Source of the DNA: Streptomyces sp. NBC_00490
GTDB taxonomy: Bacteria > Actinomycetota > Actinomycetes > Streptomycetales > Streptomycetaceae
Direction of reading: 5' to 3'
DNA length: 64,000 bases
Assembly (NCBI RefSeq): GCF_036013645.1
Contig: NZ_CP107869.1
Location: forward strand, 620,001-684,000
Shown here: one piece after another, positions 8,869 to 17,504 of the stretch
How positions within the stretch are numbered: position 1 is the stretch's first letter
Layout of the letters: each line of letters starts with the position of its first letter
Position numbers and translations under genes: made by a program
The notes under the pieces: model-generated
Databases searched by the model: none
Told to the model about the DNA's origin: nothing
Seen by the model: only the letters and a program-made list of their open reading frames with translations

Positions 8869-11800
8869 TCACCGTCCGATCACGGCCGGTGTGCCGCCCT
8901 CTTCCGTGCCCCACACGTCGGCGTCCTCCTCCAGGTAGTCGGAGCTGGTGGCCCTGTTCCGGCCCGTCTCCGTCTCCTCCTCGGGGGAGTCACCGCCGGT
9001 GGTCGCCACCCGGGAGGCCGGGGCGAGGAAGGTGTCGTCGTCCTCCTGGCGGTTCCACGGGCTGCGCCGTCGGCGGTTGCGGCGCTCGCTCTCCTCCGCC
9101 GCGTCGACCAGTACGGCGCGCACTCGCTCGCCGTTGCCCTTGTCTCCGCCGGCCCCCATGCCGCCGGCGCCCATGCCGCCCATCGGCATGCCGGGGCTGC
9201 CGGGCATGCCGGGGGCGCCGGGGGTTCCGGCCGTCGCGGCGGGGGCGAGCGGGCTGCCCGCGCTTTCGGCGGCGCCGTCCGAGAGGGGGTCTGCTCCGGT
9301 TCCGCCGTTGCTGTCAGCGGTGAGGTAGCTCTCCCCGACCCCGCCGCCTGATGTCCCGTCGCCCGCGCCGCCGCTGAGGCCGAGGTCGGAGAGCGACAGG
9401 TCCTGGGTGGAGGTACCGCCGCCGGTGTCGTTGAGGCCGCCGATGCTCTCCAGATCGCCGAGGCCGTCGAGGATGTCCGAAGCGTCCCCGCTCCCCTGCG
9501 AGTTGAGATCGTGCAGGTCGACGCGTTCGGTGTTGCCCTGCGGGTCAGTGACGGTGGCGATGCCCGTGTCGGGGTCGATGACCTGCTTGCTGCCGTCGGG
9601 GAACTCCGTGGTCAGCATGCCGTTGTCGAGGCTGGTCTTCGAGCCGTCCGGGTTGGTCACCGTCGCACCGTGGGTGAGGTCGGTGGTCGTGGTGGTGCCG
9701 TCCGCGTTCGTGCTGGTGAGCAGACCGCTGTCCGGGTCGAAGCTGATCCGGCTGCCGTCCGGGAAGTCGGTGGCGATGTCGCCGTCGCTGAGCTGGGTGC
9801 TGCCGCCGGTCGGGGTCTCGAGGCCGTTTTGGTCGGTGTTGAGGTTCCCCAGGTCGTCGAGGTCGCCCTCCGACTGGGTGGGCAGGTTGGAGTTGATGTC
9901 GCCGAGGTCGCCCAGATTCGCGTTGTTGCTCTGGCCGTTGAGGCCGCCCAGGTTGCCGAGATCCTGGGTGGTCGTGGTGCCGTCGGGGTCGGTGGTGCTG
10001 ACCTGACCCGTCGTGGGGTCGACGGTCTGGACGCTGCCGTCGGGGAAGGTGGTGGTCAGCTTGCCGTCGTCGCCGAGGGAGGTGACCGAGCCGTCCGGGT
10101 TGGTCACCCTGGTGCCGTCATCCAGGTTCTGCGTGGTGACGCTGCCGTCCGGGTGGGTGGTGGTGAGCACCCCGCTGTCCGGGTCGAAGCTGGTGCTGCT
10201 GCCGTCCGGGAAGTCGGTGGTGAGTTTGCCGCCGTCGAGCTGGGTGTTGCCACCGGTCGGGGTCTTGACCGAGCCACCGCCCGTGTTCAGGCCGCCCAGG
10301 TTCCCCAGGTTCTGGGTGACCGCGTCGTTGGCGGCGTTGTTGGTGCCGCCCGGGCCTGTGTTCACCGAGCCGAGGTTGCCGAGATTCGTGATGCCCGGGG
10401 GCGGGGTGGAGGTGAAGGCCTGCTGGTCGCCGCCCTGACTGTTCACGTCGCCGAGATCGCCCAGGCTCTCGGTGACCGGGTTGTTCTGGTTCAGCAGGTC
10501 GTCCAGGCCGTCGAGGTTCTGCTGGGTGACGCCGTTGGGGTTGTTGATGCCTCCGAGGCTCTCCTCCATGGCCTTGGCCTGCTCCTCGGCCTGCCGCTTG
10601 GCCTCTTCCTGCTCCCGCCGCTGCTCCTCGCGCAGCTCGTCCTGGTACTTCTTGTCCTCGTCGCGCTGCTGGTTCTGCTCGTTGCGCAGTTCGTCCTGGA
10701 GGCGCTTGTCCTCCTCGCGCTGCCGGTTCTGCTCCGCGCGCAGCTCGTCCTGGTACTTCTTGTCCTCTTCCCGCTGCCGGTTCTGCTCCGCACGCAGCTC
10801 GTCCTGGTACTTCTTGTCCTCCTCGCGCTGCCGCTCCTGCTCCGCGCGCAGCTCGTCCTGGTACCTGCGGTTCTCCTCGTTCTGCCGGTTGATCTCCTCC
10901 TGCTCCTCCTCGGCCTTCTTCTCCTCGTACTCCTCCGAGGCGGTGCTGGTCGACTTCGGCTTGGGCACGTTGTCGGAGAAGTCGTCGCCCAGGTCGAGGA
11001 AGTGGTTGTTCAGGTTCGACTGCACCTCGGCTGCGGGCTTGCCGAGGTACTCGTCGACGCCCTGACTCCAGATCTTGACCGCCTTGTCGCCGACCTTCGC
11101 CCAGTTCGCGATGTCGGTGAGGTCGCCGTACTCCGGGTGCACCTGGGTGAAGCCGGCCTGCGGGCTGTGGCTGACGGTCGTGGTGTAGCGGGAGGTGTAC
11201 GACTTGATGTCGGTCTTGGCGACGTTGTTCGCGTCCACCCACTGGGCGAGGTCGTCCAGGACGTAGCGCAGCACCTGATGCGGGTCGTAGTACGGGGACT
11301 TGGCCCAGGCGAGCCACGCCTCCAGCAGCTTGTTCGCGGCGTCCTCGAGGTACTTGCGGCCCAGCGACAGGGCGCGGGAGTACACGGTGGCGCCGGTGCC
11401 GGTCCCGTCGCCCGCGCCCGGGCTGGAGTTGAAGGTCTCGACGTAACTGTCGTAGTTCTCGCGGATCTTCTTCAGCAGGCTGCGGAAGACCTCCGCGGCC
11501 TCGCCCTTCCAGCTCGCGTCGTCGCGGCTGAAGCGGTCCTCCCAGTCCTTCAGCACCACCGCGTGGTCCTTGAAGAACTTGGCGGCGAAGTCGAAGGACT
11601 CCCCGGTGGTGTTGAAGGAGTTCAGGTCCACCACATCCGCGCCGGGCACGCCGAGGTTGCTGAACCGGGCGTCCGTGGTGCTGCCGCCCAGGAGGGCGAG
11701 GAGTGCTGCCCGCGGCCCGTTCATGTACCGGGCGAGCGGGATGGTGCTCATCTTGTCCTTGTTGTAGTCCGTGAACTCGTTGCCCTCACGGACCTGCGCG

Positions 11801-12177
11801 TCATGGACGTTGTCCGAGCCCGGACCGGCGAAGATGATCTCCTCTCCGGCCTTGACCCGGCCCTCGAAGACGATCCGGGCCTGCATGATGGAGCGCTTCT
11901 TGCCGCTGTCGAAGAACCAGATGTCGTAGTCCTCGCCCTTGTTCGTCAGGAACCCGGAGTCCTTGACGAGCACGCTGAGGCTGCGCTCCTTGATGTCCAT
12001 CCGGAACAGCTTGCCGCCGTGTTCGGAGCGCAGGGTGTCGAAGACGGTGTTGCGGTCGGGCACCGGATAGCCGGTGATGTGGGTGACCAGGGTGGCCCAG
12101 GTGTCACTCGACGGATCGCCGGCGTTGTCGAACTTGTCGAGATTGGCGACGGAGCTGGCGTCGTACCGATCGGCCAC
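8869..12177 (-). CDS. Large AAWKG-like ESX-associated protein with coiled-coil and PDGS repeats
   Basis: This protein has 1102 residues and starts at a GTG with AAGGG about 8 nt upstream. Residues 1-300 include a WXG100-type motif (ASWKGEAAEVF, W223-G225) within a helical region, like the streptomycete AAWKG family. Residues about 430-550 are a highly charged coiled coil built of five 18-residue repeats. Residues about 560-900 are Asn/Gly/Asp-rich, with two long blocks of PDGS-type beta repeats separated by LGNLG spacers. Residues about 950-1020 are Gly/Met/Pro-rich, followed by a basic then acidic tail ending near DVWGTEEGG. No signal peptide or membrane helix is visible, so export would have to be ESX-dependent. 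The architecture suggests an extended surface or secreted structural protein, and no catalytic motif was seen. Confidence 0.75.
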   Translation of the reverse strand: MADRYDASSVANLDKFDNAGDPSSDTWATLVTHITGYPVPDRNTVFDTLRSEHGGKLFRMDIKERSLSVLVKDSGFLTNKGEDYDIWFFDSGKKRSIMQARIVFEGRVKAGEEIIFAGPGSDNVHDAQVREGNEFTDYNKDKMSTIPLARYMNGPRAALLALLGGSTTDARFSNLGVPGADVVDLNSFNTTGESFDFAAKFFKDHAVVLKDWEDRFSRDDASWKGEAAEVFRSLLKKIRENYDSYVETFNSSPGAGDGTGTGATVYSRALSLGRKYLEDAANKLLEAWLAWAKSPYYDPHQVLRYVLDDLAQWVDANNVAKTDIKSYTSRYTTTVSHSPQAGFTQVHPEYGDLTDIANWAKVGDKAVKIWSQGVDEYLGKPAAEVQSNLNNHFLDLGDDFSDNVPKPKSTSTASEEYEEKKAEEEQEEINRQNEENRRYQDELRAEQERQREEDKKYQDELRAEQNRQREEDKKYQDELRAEQNRQREEDKRLQDELRNEQNQQRDEDKKYQDELREEQRREQEEAKRQAEEQAKAMEESLGGINNPNGVTQQNLDGLDDLLNQNNPVTESLGDLGDVNSQGGDQQAFTSTPPPGITNLGNLGSVNTGPGGTNNAANDAVTQNLGNLGGLNTGGGSVKTPTGGNTQLDGGKLTTDFPDGSSTSFDPDSGVLTTTHPDGSVTTQNLDDGTRVTNPDGSVTSLGDDGKLTTTFPDGSVQTVDPTTGQVSTTDPDGTTTTQDLGNLGGLNGQSNNANLGDLGDINSNLPTQSEGDLDDLGNLNTDQNGLETPTGGSTQLSDGDIATDFPDGSRISFDPDSGLLTSTNADGTTTTTDLTHGATVTNPDGSKTSLDNGMLTTEFPDGSKQVIDPDTGIATVTDPQGNTERVDLHDLNSQGSGDASDILDGLGDLESIGGLNDTGGGTSTQDLSLSDLGLSGGAGDGTSGGGVGESYLTADSNGGTGADPLSDGAAESAGSPLAPAATAGTPGAPGMPGSPGMPMGGMGAGGMGAGGDKGNGERVRAVLVDAAEESERRNRRRRSPWNRQEDDDTFLAPASRVATTGGDSPEEETETGRNRATSSDYLEEDADVWGTEEGGTPAVIGR
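9500..10275 (-). repeat. PDGS-type repeat blocks inside the AAWKG-like protein
   Basis: Two homologous protein blocks (about 10275-9950 and 9815-9500) each start with TPTGG(N/S)TQL. They continue with TDFPDGS, SFDPDSG, TNPDGS and FPDGS turns. Each short unit is a likely beta-hairpin closed by Pro-Asp-Gly. The blocks are separated by the LGNLGGL/LGDIN spacer motif, which itself recurs many times. Confidence 0.75.
10609..10875 (-). repeat. Five 54-bp tandem repeats encoding an 18-residue coiled-coil unit
   Basis: The unit encodes YQDELRAEQNRQREEDKK with small changes. Copies begin about every 54 bp (the CGCAGCTCGTCCTGG element occurs near 10631, 10685, 10739, 10793 and 10847). The consensus is rich in E, Q, R and K, as expected for a rigid charged helix. 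Near-identity at DNA level suggests expansion by slippage or unequal crossing over. Confidence 0.9.
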
Positions 12178-12201
12178 CGGGCGCCCTTTCTGTTCGGTCG
12201 G

Positions 12202-12669
12202 TCAGGAGTCGTCCGGATCGCCGGAGCCGCCGGCGGTGAGGGTGTCGACCTCGTCAAAGGTCTGGAGGAGCGTCTGGGCGTCGATCGCGTCGAGGTTCTT
12301 GTCCTTGGTCTTGTTGGCCTCTTCGATCGTCTCGGTGAGGGCCTCCTTCAACTCCTTGAAGAGGTCCACCTGGTCGCCGAGCAGCTTGTCGATGGCCTCG
12401 GCCGCGGTGCGGATGTCCTCGATCAGCTTCGGTCCCGACACCAGCGGCTCGGTCACCATCCTGCCGATGCGCAGGAGTTGCTTGTCCTGGGCGAGGTTGT
12501 CCGGTGTGGTGTGTCCGTCGATGAGGTGGCCGAGCGGGCGGATGTGGGATCCGTCGCCCTCCTCCCGGTACTTCTTCGCGGCGGTGTGGACCGGCTGTAC
12601 CTCGTTGTCCCGGAAGTTCTCCATCTGCTTGAGGTCGAAATGCTTGACGTCGGCCTTCTCACCGGCCAT
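12202..12669 (-). CDS. Small helical ESX-associated protein
   Basis: This protein of 155 residues starts MAGEKADVKHFDLKQMEN. It has AGGAG 8 nt before the ATG at 12669. It is almost entirely alpha-helical and acidic at the C-terminus (ending DPDDS), and has no membrane segment or recognisable catalytic motif. The size, helical hairpin character and position between the WXG100 genes and the large AAWKG-like gene suggest a secreted partner or chaperone of the ESX system. I do not recognise a named family with certainty. An in-frame extension up to 12831 is Arg/Pro-rich and looks non-coding. Confidence 0.65.
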   Translation of the reverse strand: MAGEKADVKHFDLKQMENFRDNEVQPVHTAAKKYREEGDGSHIRPLGHLIDGHTTPDNLAQDKQLLRIGRMVTEPLVSGPKLIEDIRTAAEAIDKLLGDQVDLFKELKEALTETIEEANKTKDKNLDAIDAQTLLQTFDEVDTLTAGGSGDPDDS

Positions 12670-12882
12670 GGGACGCACTCCTGACGCTTGGTGCCGGACG
12701 GGGGCACGAGGGCACGGCGGACGCCGGGTGGTGGGCGGACGGCGGCCGGGCCGGCGTCCTCGAGTGCGACATGGACGCAACGGGCCGGTCCGCGGATTCC
12801 CGCCCCGCTCCACGCTGCGTCCGGGGCACACGGCCCGGCCGCGTCATCGAACCCTCGACGAAAGAAAAACTCCGGCGATGCC

Positions 12883-13191
12883 CTAACGGGCCCGCACGTT
12901 GCCCCAGTTGTCGGCGCTCTTGCGCTCGTCGCGGGAGTGGTTGTCGTGGATCATCTGGATCAGCTCGCCGTTGTCGCCAAGGAGTTTGGCCATGTTCTTG
13001 GTGGCCTGATCCCACTCCGCCTGGACCTGACGGTAGGTCTCCTGGTCGGAACCCTCCCAGGAGTTGACGAGCGGCTTCAGCTCGTCCTCCAGGTTGTTGA
13101 GGGTGATGATGATCTGCTGGGTCTGGTCCATCAGTTCCTCGATGGCGTTGCGGACCACGGGGTACTGCACGTCGATGATGCCGTCGGCCAT
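12883..13191 (-). CDS. WXG100 family type VII secretion protein
   Basis: This protein of 102 residues starts MADGIIDVQYPVVRNA. The two-helix WXG100 hairpin is clear, with the turn motif NSWEGSDQETY (W-E-G near residue 45) and an acidic/amphipathic second helix. The C-terminal tail is longer than the usual 100-residue form and ends NWGNVRAR. GAGAGGAG lies 7-8 nt upstream of the ATG. It follows another WXG100-like gene 88 nt away, matching the usual EsxA/EsxB pairing. These dimers are secreted by, and activate, the EccC ATPase. Confidence 0.88.
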   Translation of the reverse strand: MADGIIDVQYPVVRNAIEELMDQTQQIIITLNNLEDELKPLVNSWEGSDQETYRQVQAEWDQATKNMAKLLGDNGELIQMIHDNHSRDERKSADNWGNVRAR

Positions 13192-13278
13192 GGCGTCTCC
13201 TCTCGTAGGGCCGGGCGCCGGCCCGGGAAGCTCAAGGGTTCCGGCCTCGCCGTGACGGGGCCGGTGCTACCGGTCGGG

Positions 13279-13614
13279 TCAGCTCAGCGCTTCGAAGACG
13301 CCCTGACTGGTCTTGCTGTTGAGGACCTCGGTCAGGTCCTGGTTCTCCTGCGCCAAACGGTTGGCGGAGGTCACGTTCTCCTGGAGCGCGTCGACCATCG
13401 TGCTGATCTGGATGACGACCTTCTGCGCCTCGGCGTTCCAGCTGCGGAAGAGCTTCAGCAGGGCCTGGCCCTCGTCGCCGCCGACGCCCGAACGCGCGGC
13501 GATCTCACCGACGTTGTTCTGGATCTTCTCGACCTGGCTCCGGGCCGACTCCAGTGAGGAGACACCCCCCAGGCCCTTGGCATAGTCCGCTTTCCTCGCG
13601 GCGCTGTCCGCCAT
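13279..13614 (-). CDS. WXG100-like (WxA variant) type VII secretion protein
   Basis: This protein of 111 residues starts MADSAARKADYAKGLGG. It forms a helical hairpin with the turn FRSWNAEAQ in place of WXG, so the Gly is replaced by Ala. Long amphipathic helices flank the turn. GAAGGGAG lies 5-6 nt before the ATG at 13614. In-frame residues upstream (to 13650) would cover this ribosome-binding site and are rejected. It is the first gene of the minus-strand ESX substrate series and probably the heterodimer partner of the WXG100 protein encoded immediately downstream. Confidence 0.82.
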   Translation of the reverse strand: MADSAARKADYAKGLGGVSSLESARSQVEKIQNNVGEIAARSGVGGDEGQALLKLFRSWNAEAQKVVIQISTMVDALQENVTSANRLAQENQDLTEVLNSKTSQGVFEALS

Positions 13615-14088
13615 GTCGCGCTCCCTTCGTTCAGCCCCGTCTCGTCGCACAGTTGCTCGCTGAGGCTAAAGAGAAGCCGTCGTTCCGCGCAACGCGCACA
13701 GGGAAGATTTGAGCTTGGGTCAGCTCGCCTGGGAATTCTTACGTGGCAAGGGAGTTGTGCGGAGGTTTCAGCGATATGAACAAGCCTCTCCCACCCGCAG
13801 GGCACCCACAGCGCGCGCCGTCCGCCGGGCAACGCGAGGCGGGCAAAAAGCGGGCACGCGGACAAGCCGAACGGGCTTCGCGGAGAGCCGTATCCGGCTT
13901 TGCCAGCGCTTCCTCCGGATTTCGCGGGTGGCTCGGCCCAAATATCTGAGCTTTGTTTGAGGTTCCCGCCGTGTTCCGTTCCCGACGGCTCCGCGGACTT
14001 CACTTCACCGGCAACCACTTTGGCTCAAAACTTCTGTCGCCTGCGCCCTTTTCCTTTTCATCGGCGCCGAATGCACTCCTTGCCGTGA
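13615..14088. promoter_or_regulatory. 474-bp intergenic region upstream of the ESX substrate genes
   Basis: This region lies between the end of eccB and the start of the first WXG100-like gene. It is visibly less G+C-rich than the flanking genes (runs such as TTTGAGCTTGG and AAATATCTGAG), as expected for a promoter and 5' leader read leftward. I could not assign a convincing -35/-10 pair or operator. No credible coding sequence is present, and the small open frames on both strands lack ribosome-binding sites. Confidence 0.5.
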
Positions 14089-15651
14089 TCAGCGTACGGT
14101 GTCCGCCTTGTCCTCAATGGCGCTCGCCTCATCCGCCTTCCGTTCCGCGTCCGGGGCGCACTGCGGAGCCGTCACCTTGGGCTCGGCAACGCCCGAGGCG
14201 GCGGCCGGGTCGAGGTCGGCGCCGGTCGGCAGAGCCGCGAGCAGAGGCGCCGGGACGGAGGCGATGTCCGCGCTCTCGTAGCCGAGCGCGGCCAGCGAAT
14301 CCTTGGTGGAGACGCGGTACTTGACGCCGTTGTCCGCCACCAGGTAGCTCGTCCCCGCGTGCGCGGCGCCGCTGGCGTTCAGGGCACGGACCAGGGCACC
14401 GCGACCGGGCCGGACCACCGTGGCGTCGGTCGGGACGCAGGCCGGCTTCAGCGGCTGGGCGGCGCCTTCCGAGACCGCGACCGGGGCGAGCTGAGTCAGC
14501 GGCACCAGCACCGACCTGATCCGGACGCCGCCGTCGCCGCCGTCGACCTGTGCGCACAGCGCGGTACCGCGGGGCACGGACTGCGGGACGGGGGGCGCGT
14601 CCGGCAGCTCCGTGGAGGCACTGGTGTCCTGGCCCTTGGCTCGGTGCTCGCGCAACGCGTCGGCGCCGACCGTGCGCACCTCGGGCGAGCGCCCCCGGTA
14701 GGCGTCCTTCTGGGTGGCCGGGTCGCCCAGCACCAGGGCGGCGCCGAGCCGGGTCAGCGGCACCAGACCGTCCTTGCGCAGCAGGTGGTAGGTGCTGGCG
14801 CCCCCGGGGACGCTGACCTTGAACAGCTGGCCGATCCGGCTGGCCTCCCCGCCGAGTTCGGGGCCCTCCGCACCGCGTCCCGGCACCGCCGGCGGCTTCA
14901 GCACGGGGCCGGGGGCCAGCGCGTCGAGGAAGGCCGCCGAGACCGGCATCGGCCGCTCGGAGCCGTAACCGAGGGCGTTGCGCGCGTCCGACGCGCGGTC
15001 CAGGGGAAGCCGGCTGCCCCGCCACACCAGGTACTCGGTGTCGTCCGGCCCGCTCACCAGCACCCCGCGGTCGCCGCCGACGCCGCTGGAATCCAGCGGC
15101 GCTCCGGCCACCACGGTGGTCGCGCCCGGCTTGTCCACCCCGCTCGCCACGGCACCGGAGGTGTCCGGCAACGCGCCGTCCGGGCCGGTGACGCACATGT
15201 GCCAGGCGCCGGAGTCGAGTTGGCCGGGCGCGGGCACGGCGTCGGGGGCGCCGGGGATGCCTGCCGGGGCGCCCACCGGGACGTCCCGCAGCGATGCGGT
15301 GGCCACGTCCACGGTCTCCAGGTCGGAGCCGCCGATCAGCCGCGCCGAGGCGTAGTTGCGCACCGGGTGCAGCACGCCGTCGGTATCGGTCCACAGGTAG
15401 CGGGCACCGGTGTCGCGGTTGACCACCAGGTGCGCGCCGTCGCGCCAGGCGTCGTTCCCGCCGGGGCGCAGCAGGCCGTAGACGGTGGCGCCCGCGCCGA
15501 CCAGGACGGTGACCAGTACGCCGAAGACCACGCCGCGTGTGGTGCGGCCGAGCGGGCTCTCCGGGGCGTCCGGGTCGGCCATCAGCAGGCCCGAACTGAG
15601 CCTGCCCATCATGAAGGTGTGGGCATGTACCTGGTCGCGTTTGGACTGCAC
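14089..15651 (-). CDS. eccB: Type VII secretion core protein EccB
   Basis: This protein of 520 residues starts at a GTG (VQSKRDQVHAHTFMMGRL) preceded by GAGGAGAGG. The sequence is characteristic of EccB: a short cytoplasmic N-terminus with the QSKRDQVHAH motif, one transmembrane helix (GVVFGVLVTVLVGAG, about residues 40-60) and a large extracytoplasmic repeat domain (YLWTDTDGVLHPVRN, then several Tyr/Val-rich repeats). Two conserved Cys are seen in the C-terminal half. EccB contributes to the ESX membrane complex with EccC and EccD. It lies 40 nt downstream of eccD on the same strand, so the two are probably co-transcribed. The open frame extends to 15894 but the extra part is Arg/Cys-rich and non-coding in character. 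Confidence 0.93.
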   Translation of the reverse strand: MQSKRDQVHAHTFMMGRLSSGLLMADPDAPESPLGRTTRGVVFGVLVTVLVGAGATVYGLLRPGGNDAWRDGAHLVVNRDTGARYLWTDTDGVLHPVRNYASARLIGGSDLETVDVATASLRDVPVGAPAGIPGAPDAVPAPGQLDSGAWHMCVTGPDGALPDTSGAVASGVDKPGATTVVAGAPLDSSGVGGDRGVLVSGPDDTEYLVWRGSRLPLDRASDARNALGYGSERPMPVSAAFLDALAPGPVLKPPAVPGRGAEGPELGGEASRIGQLFKVSVPGGASTYHLLRKDGLVPLTRLGAALVLGDPATQKDAYRGRSPEVRTVGADALREHRAKGQDTSASTELPDAPPVPQSVPRGTALCAQVDGGDGGVRIRSVLVPLTQLAPVAVSEGAAQPLKPACVPTDATVVRPGRGALVRALNASGAAHAGTSYLVADNGVKYRVSTKDSLAALGYESADIASVPAPLLAALPTGADLDPAAASGVAEPKVTAPQCAPDAERKADEASAIEDKADTVR

Positions 15652-15691
15652 GGCCTCTCCTCGTCGTTCTCGTGCCGGAGTGCGGTTGGAC

Positions 15692-17098
15692 TCAGCCGAA
15701 CAGGCCGCGCAGCCATCCGAAGAGTCCCGCCACCCACAGGCTGAGCGGCAGCAACGCCACCGCGATGCCGGTGTGCGCCACCTCCGCCGCCCGGCCCCAG
15801 TACGGCAGCATGCGGCGGCCGGGCACCGTCCAGGCGGCGATGACCAGCGCGGCGGCCGCGCCGAGCAGTACCGCGAAGACCACCAGTCGCCCATCGCCGT
15901 CGCTGTCCTGCGCCCAGCTGCGGGCGAGCAGCAGCAGACCCCAGATCCCGGGCACCGCGAGGGTCAGCCGCTGGCCGATGTGCACCAGCCCGCGGGAGTG
16001 CAGAAGCAGCAGCAGGCTCAGCGCGAGCGCGGTCAACACCTCGGGCAGGGAGGGGTGTTCGGCGAGGACCACCAGGGCTCCCGCGGCGATGATCCCGGTG
16101 ACCGCGAAGAGCGCGGTGACCCAGCGCCCGGCCAGTTCGGTGCGCTCGGCGACGTCGCTGCCCGCGTAGGGCTCGATGCCTTCCTGGAGCTGGCTGGCGG
16201 AGGAGGGCAGGGCGGGCATCCGCATCCCGGCCAGCTTGAAGGCGAACGGCGCCACCGTCCCGGCCGCGAGCACGAACACCGTCGCCACCAACGCGACCGC
16301 GGCGGGCACCGCCAGGTCCGTGTAGCCGATGAGGGCCCCGGAGATCGCGATGGCCACCGACACGACCGCGGTACCCAGCAGGGCCGGGGCGCCGACCGCG
16401 GTGGCGGCCAGCGCGAGAACCGCGCCGCCGGCACCGGCCGCGCCCGCGGCGAGCAGCCGCGCGCCCGCAACCCGCGCCGCATCCGGGCCGGTCAGGTCAC
16501 CGCCGGGCAGCACCCAGCCGGCCAGCGCCAGGCAGGGGGCGACCAGCAGGCCGAGCGCGGCCGCGGAGAGCCGGTCGCCGACCGCGCGGCTGGCGGTGCC
16601 CGCGCCCGCGAGCAGCAGGAGCCCCGCCACCGCGGCGCAGGCCGCCCTGACGGAGCCGGAGCCGGCCGCTCCCGGCCAGAACACCAGCACCAGGGCCGCC
16701 GTCACGGTCGCCACCGTGGCGCCCACCAGCAGCCCGCGGGCCGCCTCGGGGTGCCAGGTGTGCAGTCTGCGGCCGGCGGTGTCGGCTATCCCGTCCACCA
16801 GGTCGTCGAGCCGGGCCTCGGGCAGCGCCTCGGTGTGCGGGCGCAGATAGAGCACGTCCCCGTCGGCGAGCCCGGCCCGCGCGAGGGTCGCCTCCTCGTC
16901 GAGCGGGGCGTCACCCAGCCGCTGCAGCACCCAGCCGGCATGGTCGAGCCCGGCCTCCTCGGCCTCCTCGCCGACATAGCGCAGCAGCGTGGGCAGCAGA
17001 TCGGCGACCGGCACGTCGGCGGGCACGGCCAGATCGACGGAGACGCTCGGCGCACGTACGGTCAGGCGGCACAGTTCGGCCACCGCGCTGTCGGTCAT
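15692..17098 (-). CDS. eccD: Type VII secretion membrane protein EccD
   Basis: This protein has 468 residues. An N-terminal ubiquitin-like (YukD) domain (about 1-95: CRLTVRAPSVSVDLAVPADV and so on) is followed by about eleven hydrophobic membrane segments to the C-terminus (ending LFGWLRGLFG). This is the signature architecture of EccD, the multi-spanning dimer at the core of the ESX pore. The ATG at 17098 (MTDSAVAELC) is chosen because it starts the ubiquitin-like fold. The longer frame to 17266 adds unrelated residues. It is divergent from eccC and upstream of eccB. Confidence 0.93.
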   Translation of the reverse strand: MTDSAVAELCRLTVRAPSVSVDLAVPADVPVADLLPTLLRYVGEEAEEAGLDHAGWVLQRLGDAPLDEEATLARAGLADGDVLYLRPHTEALPEARLDDLVDGIADTAGRRLHTWHPEAARGLLVGATVATVTAALVLVFWPGAAGSGSVRAACAAVAGLLLLAGAGTASRAVGDRLSAAALGLLVAPCLALAGWVLPGGDLTGPDAARVAGARLLAAGAAGAGGAVLALAATAVGAPALLGTAVVSVAIAISGALIGYTDLAVPAAVALVATVFVLAAGTVAPFAFKLAGMRMPALPSSASQLQEGIEPYAGSDVAERTELAGRWVTALFAVTGIIAAGALVVLAEHPSLPEVLTALALSLLLLLHSRGLVHIGQRLTLAVPGIWGLLLLARSWAQDSDGDGRLVVFAVLLGAAAALVIAAWTVPGRRMLPYWGRAAEVAHTGIAVALLPLSLWVAGLFGWLRGLFG

Positions 17099-17504
17099 CA
17101 GCTGAACTCTCGTCTTCCGTGGGGGTTTTGACAGGAGGACTTCCCCGCGAGCGGCGTAGTGCGAAGAGTACGGAAGGTCCGCACGGGCCGGAACAGGGGG
17201 GTCGGACAAGGGAATTACGACCGCGAACCCGGCAACCACCTCTCCCGCGTGGACAGGTCGCGTCACGTGAATGCAGACTACTGCCTACGCTCGCCGGAAC
17301 GTGCTGGGGACCGGACTCCTTGTCCGGTATGCAGTTGAATGGTGGGAGAGTTGGCCGTTTCCCGCTTTCCGCTTCCCCCCATTCATCCGGCGTTCACCGC
17401 GTGCCCGGGTCCCGGGAAAATGACAGCGGTGCGGTCTTTCCGGCTACCGGGTCTCCCGGTATTCGGCGTGGGCCGGAAAGTCAGCGAACCGGAGGTTCTG
17501 TTCC
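17099..17504. promoter_or_regulatory. Divergent intergenic region between eccD and eccC
   Basis: These 406 bp separate the divergently read eccD and eccC and must hold both promoters. GGAGG at 17491-17495 serves the TTG start of eccC. Apart from local A/T-richer patches (around 17270-17330) I could not assign consensus promoter elements. No gene is supported. Confidence 0.55.

Noticed and set aside
5868..12684. Plus-strand open frames of 970 and 1057 codons
   Set aside because: In G+C-rich DNA the complementary frame of a real gene stays open. The minus strand carries recognisable WXG100, YbaB-like and repeat proteins with ribosome-binding sites.
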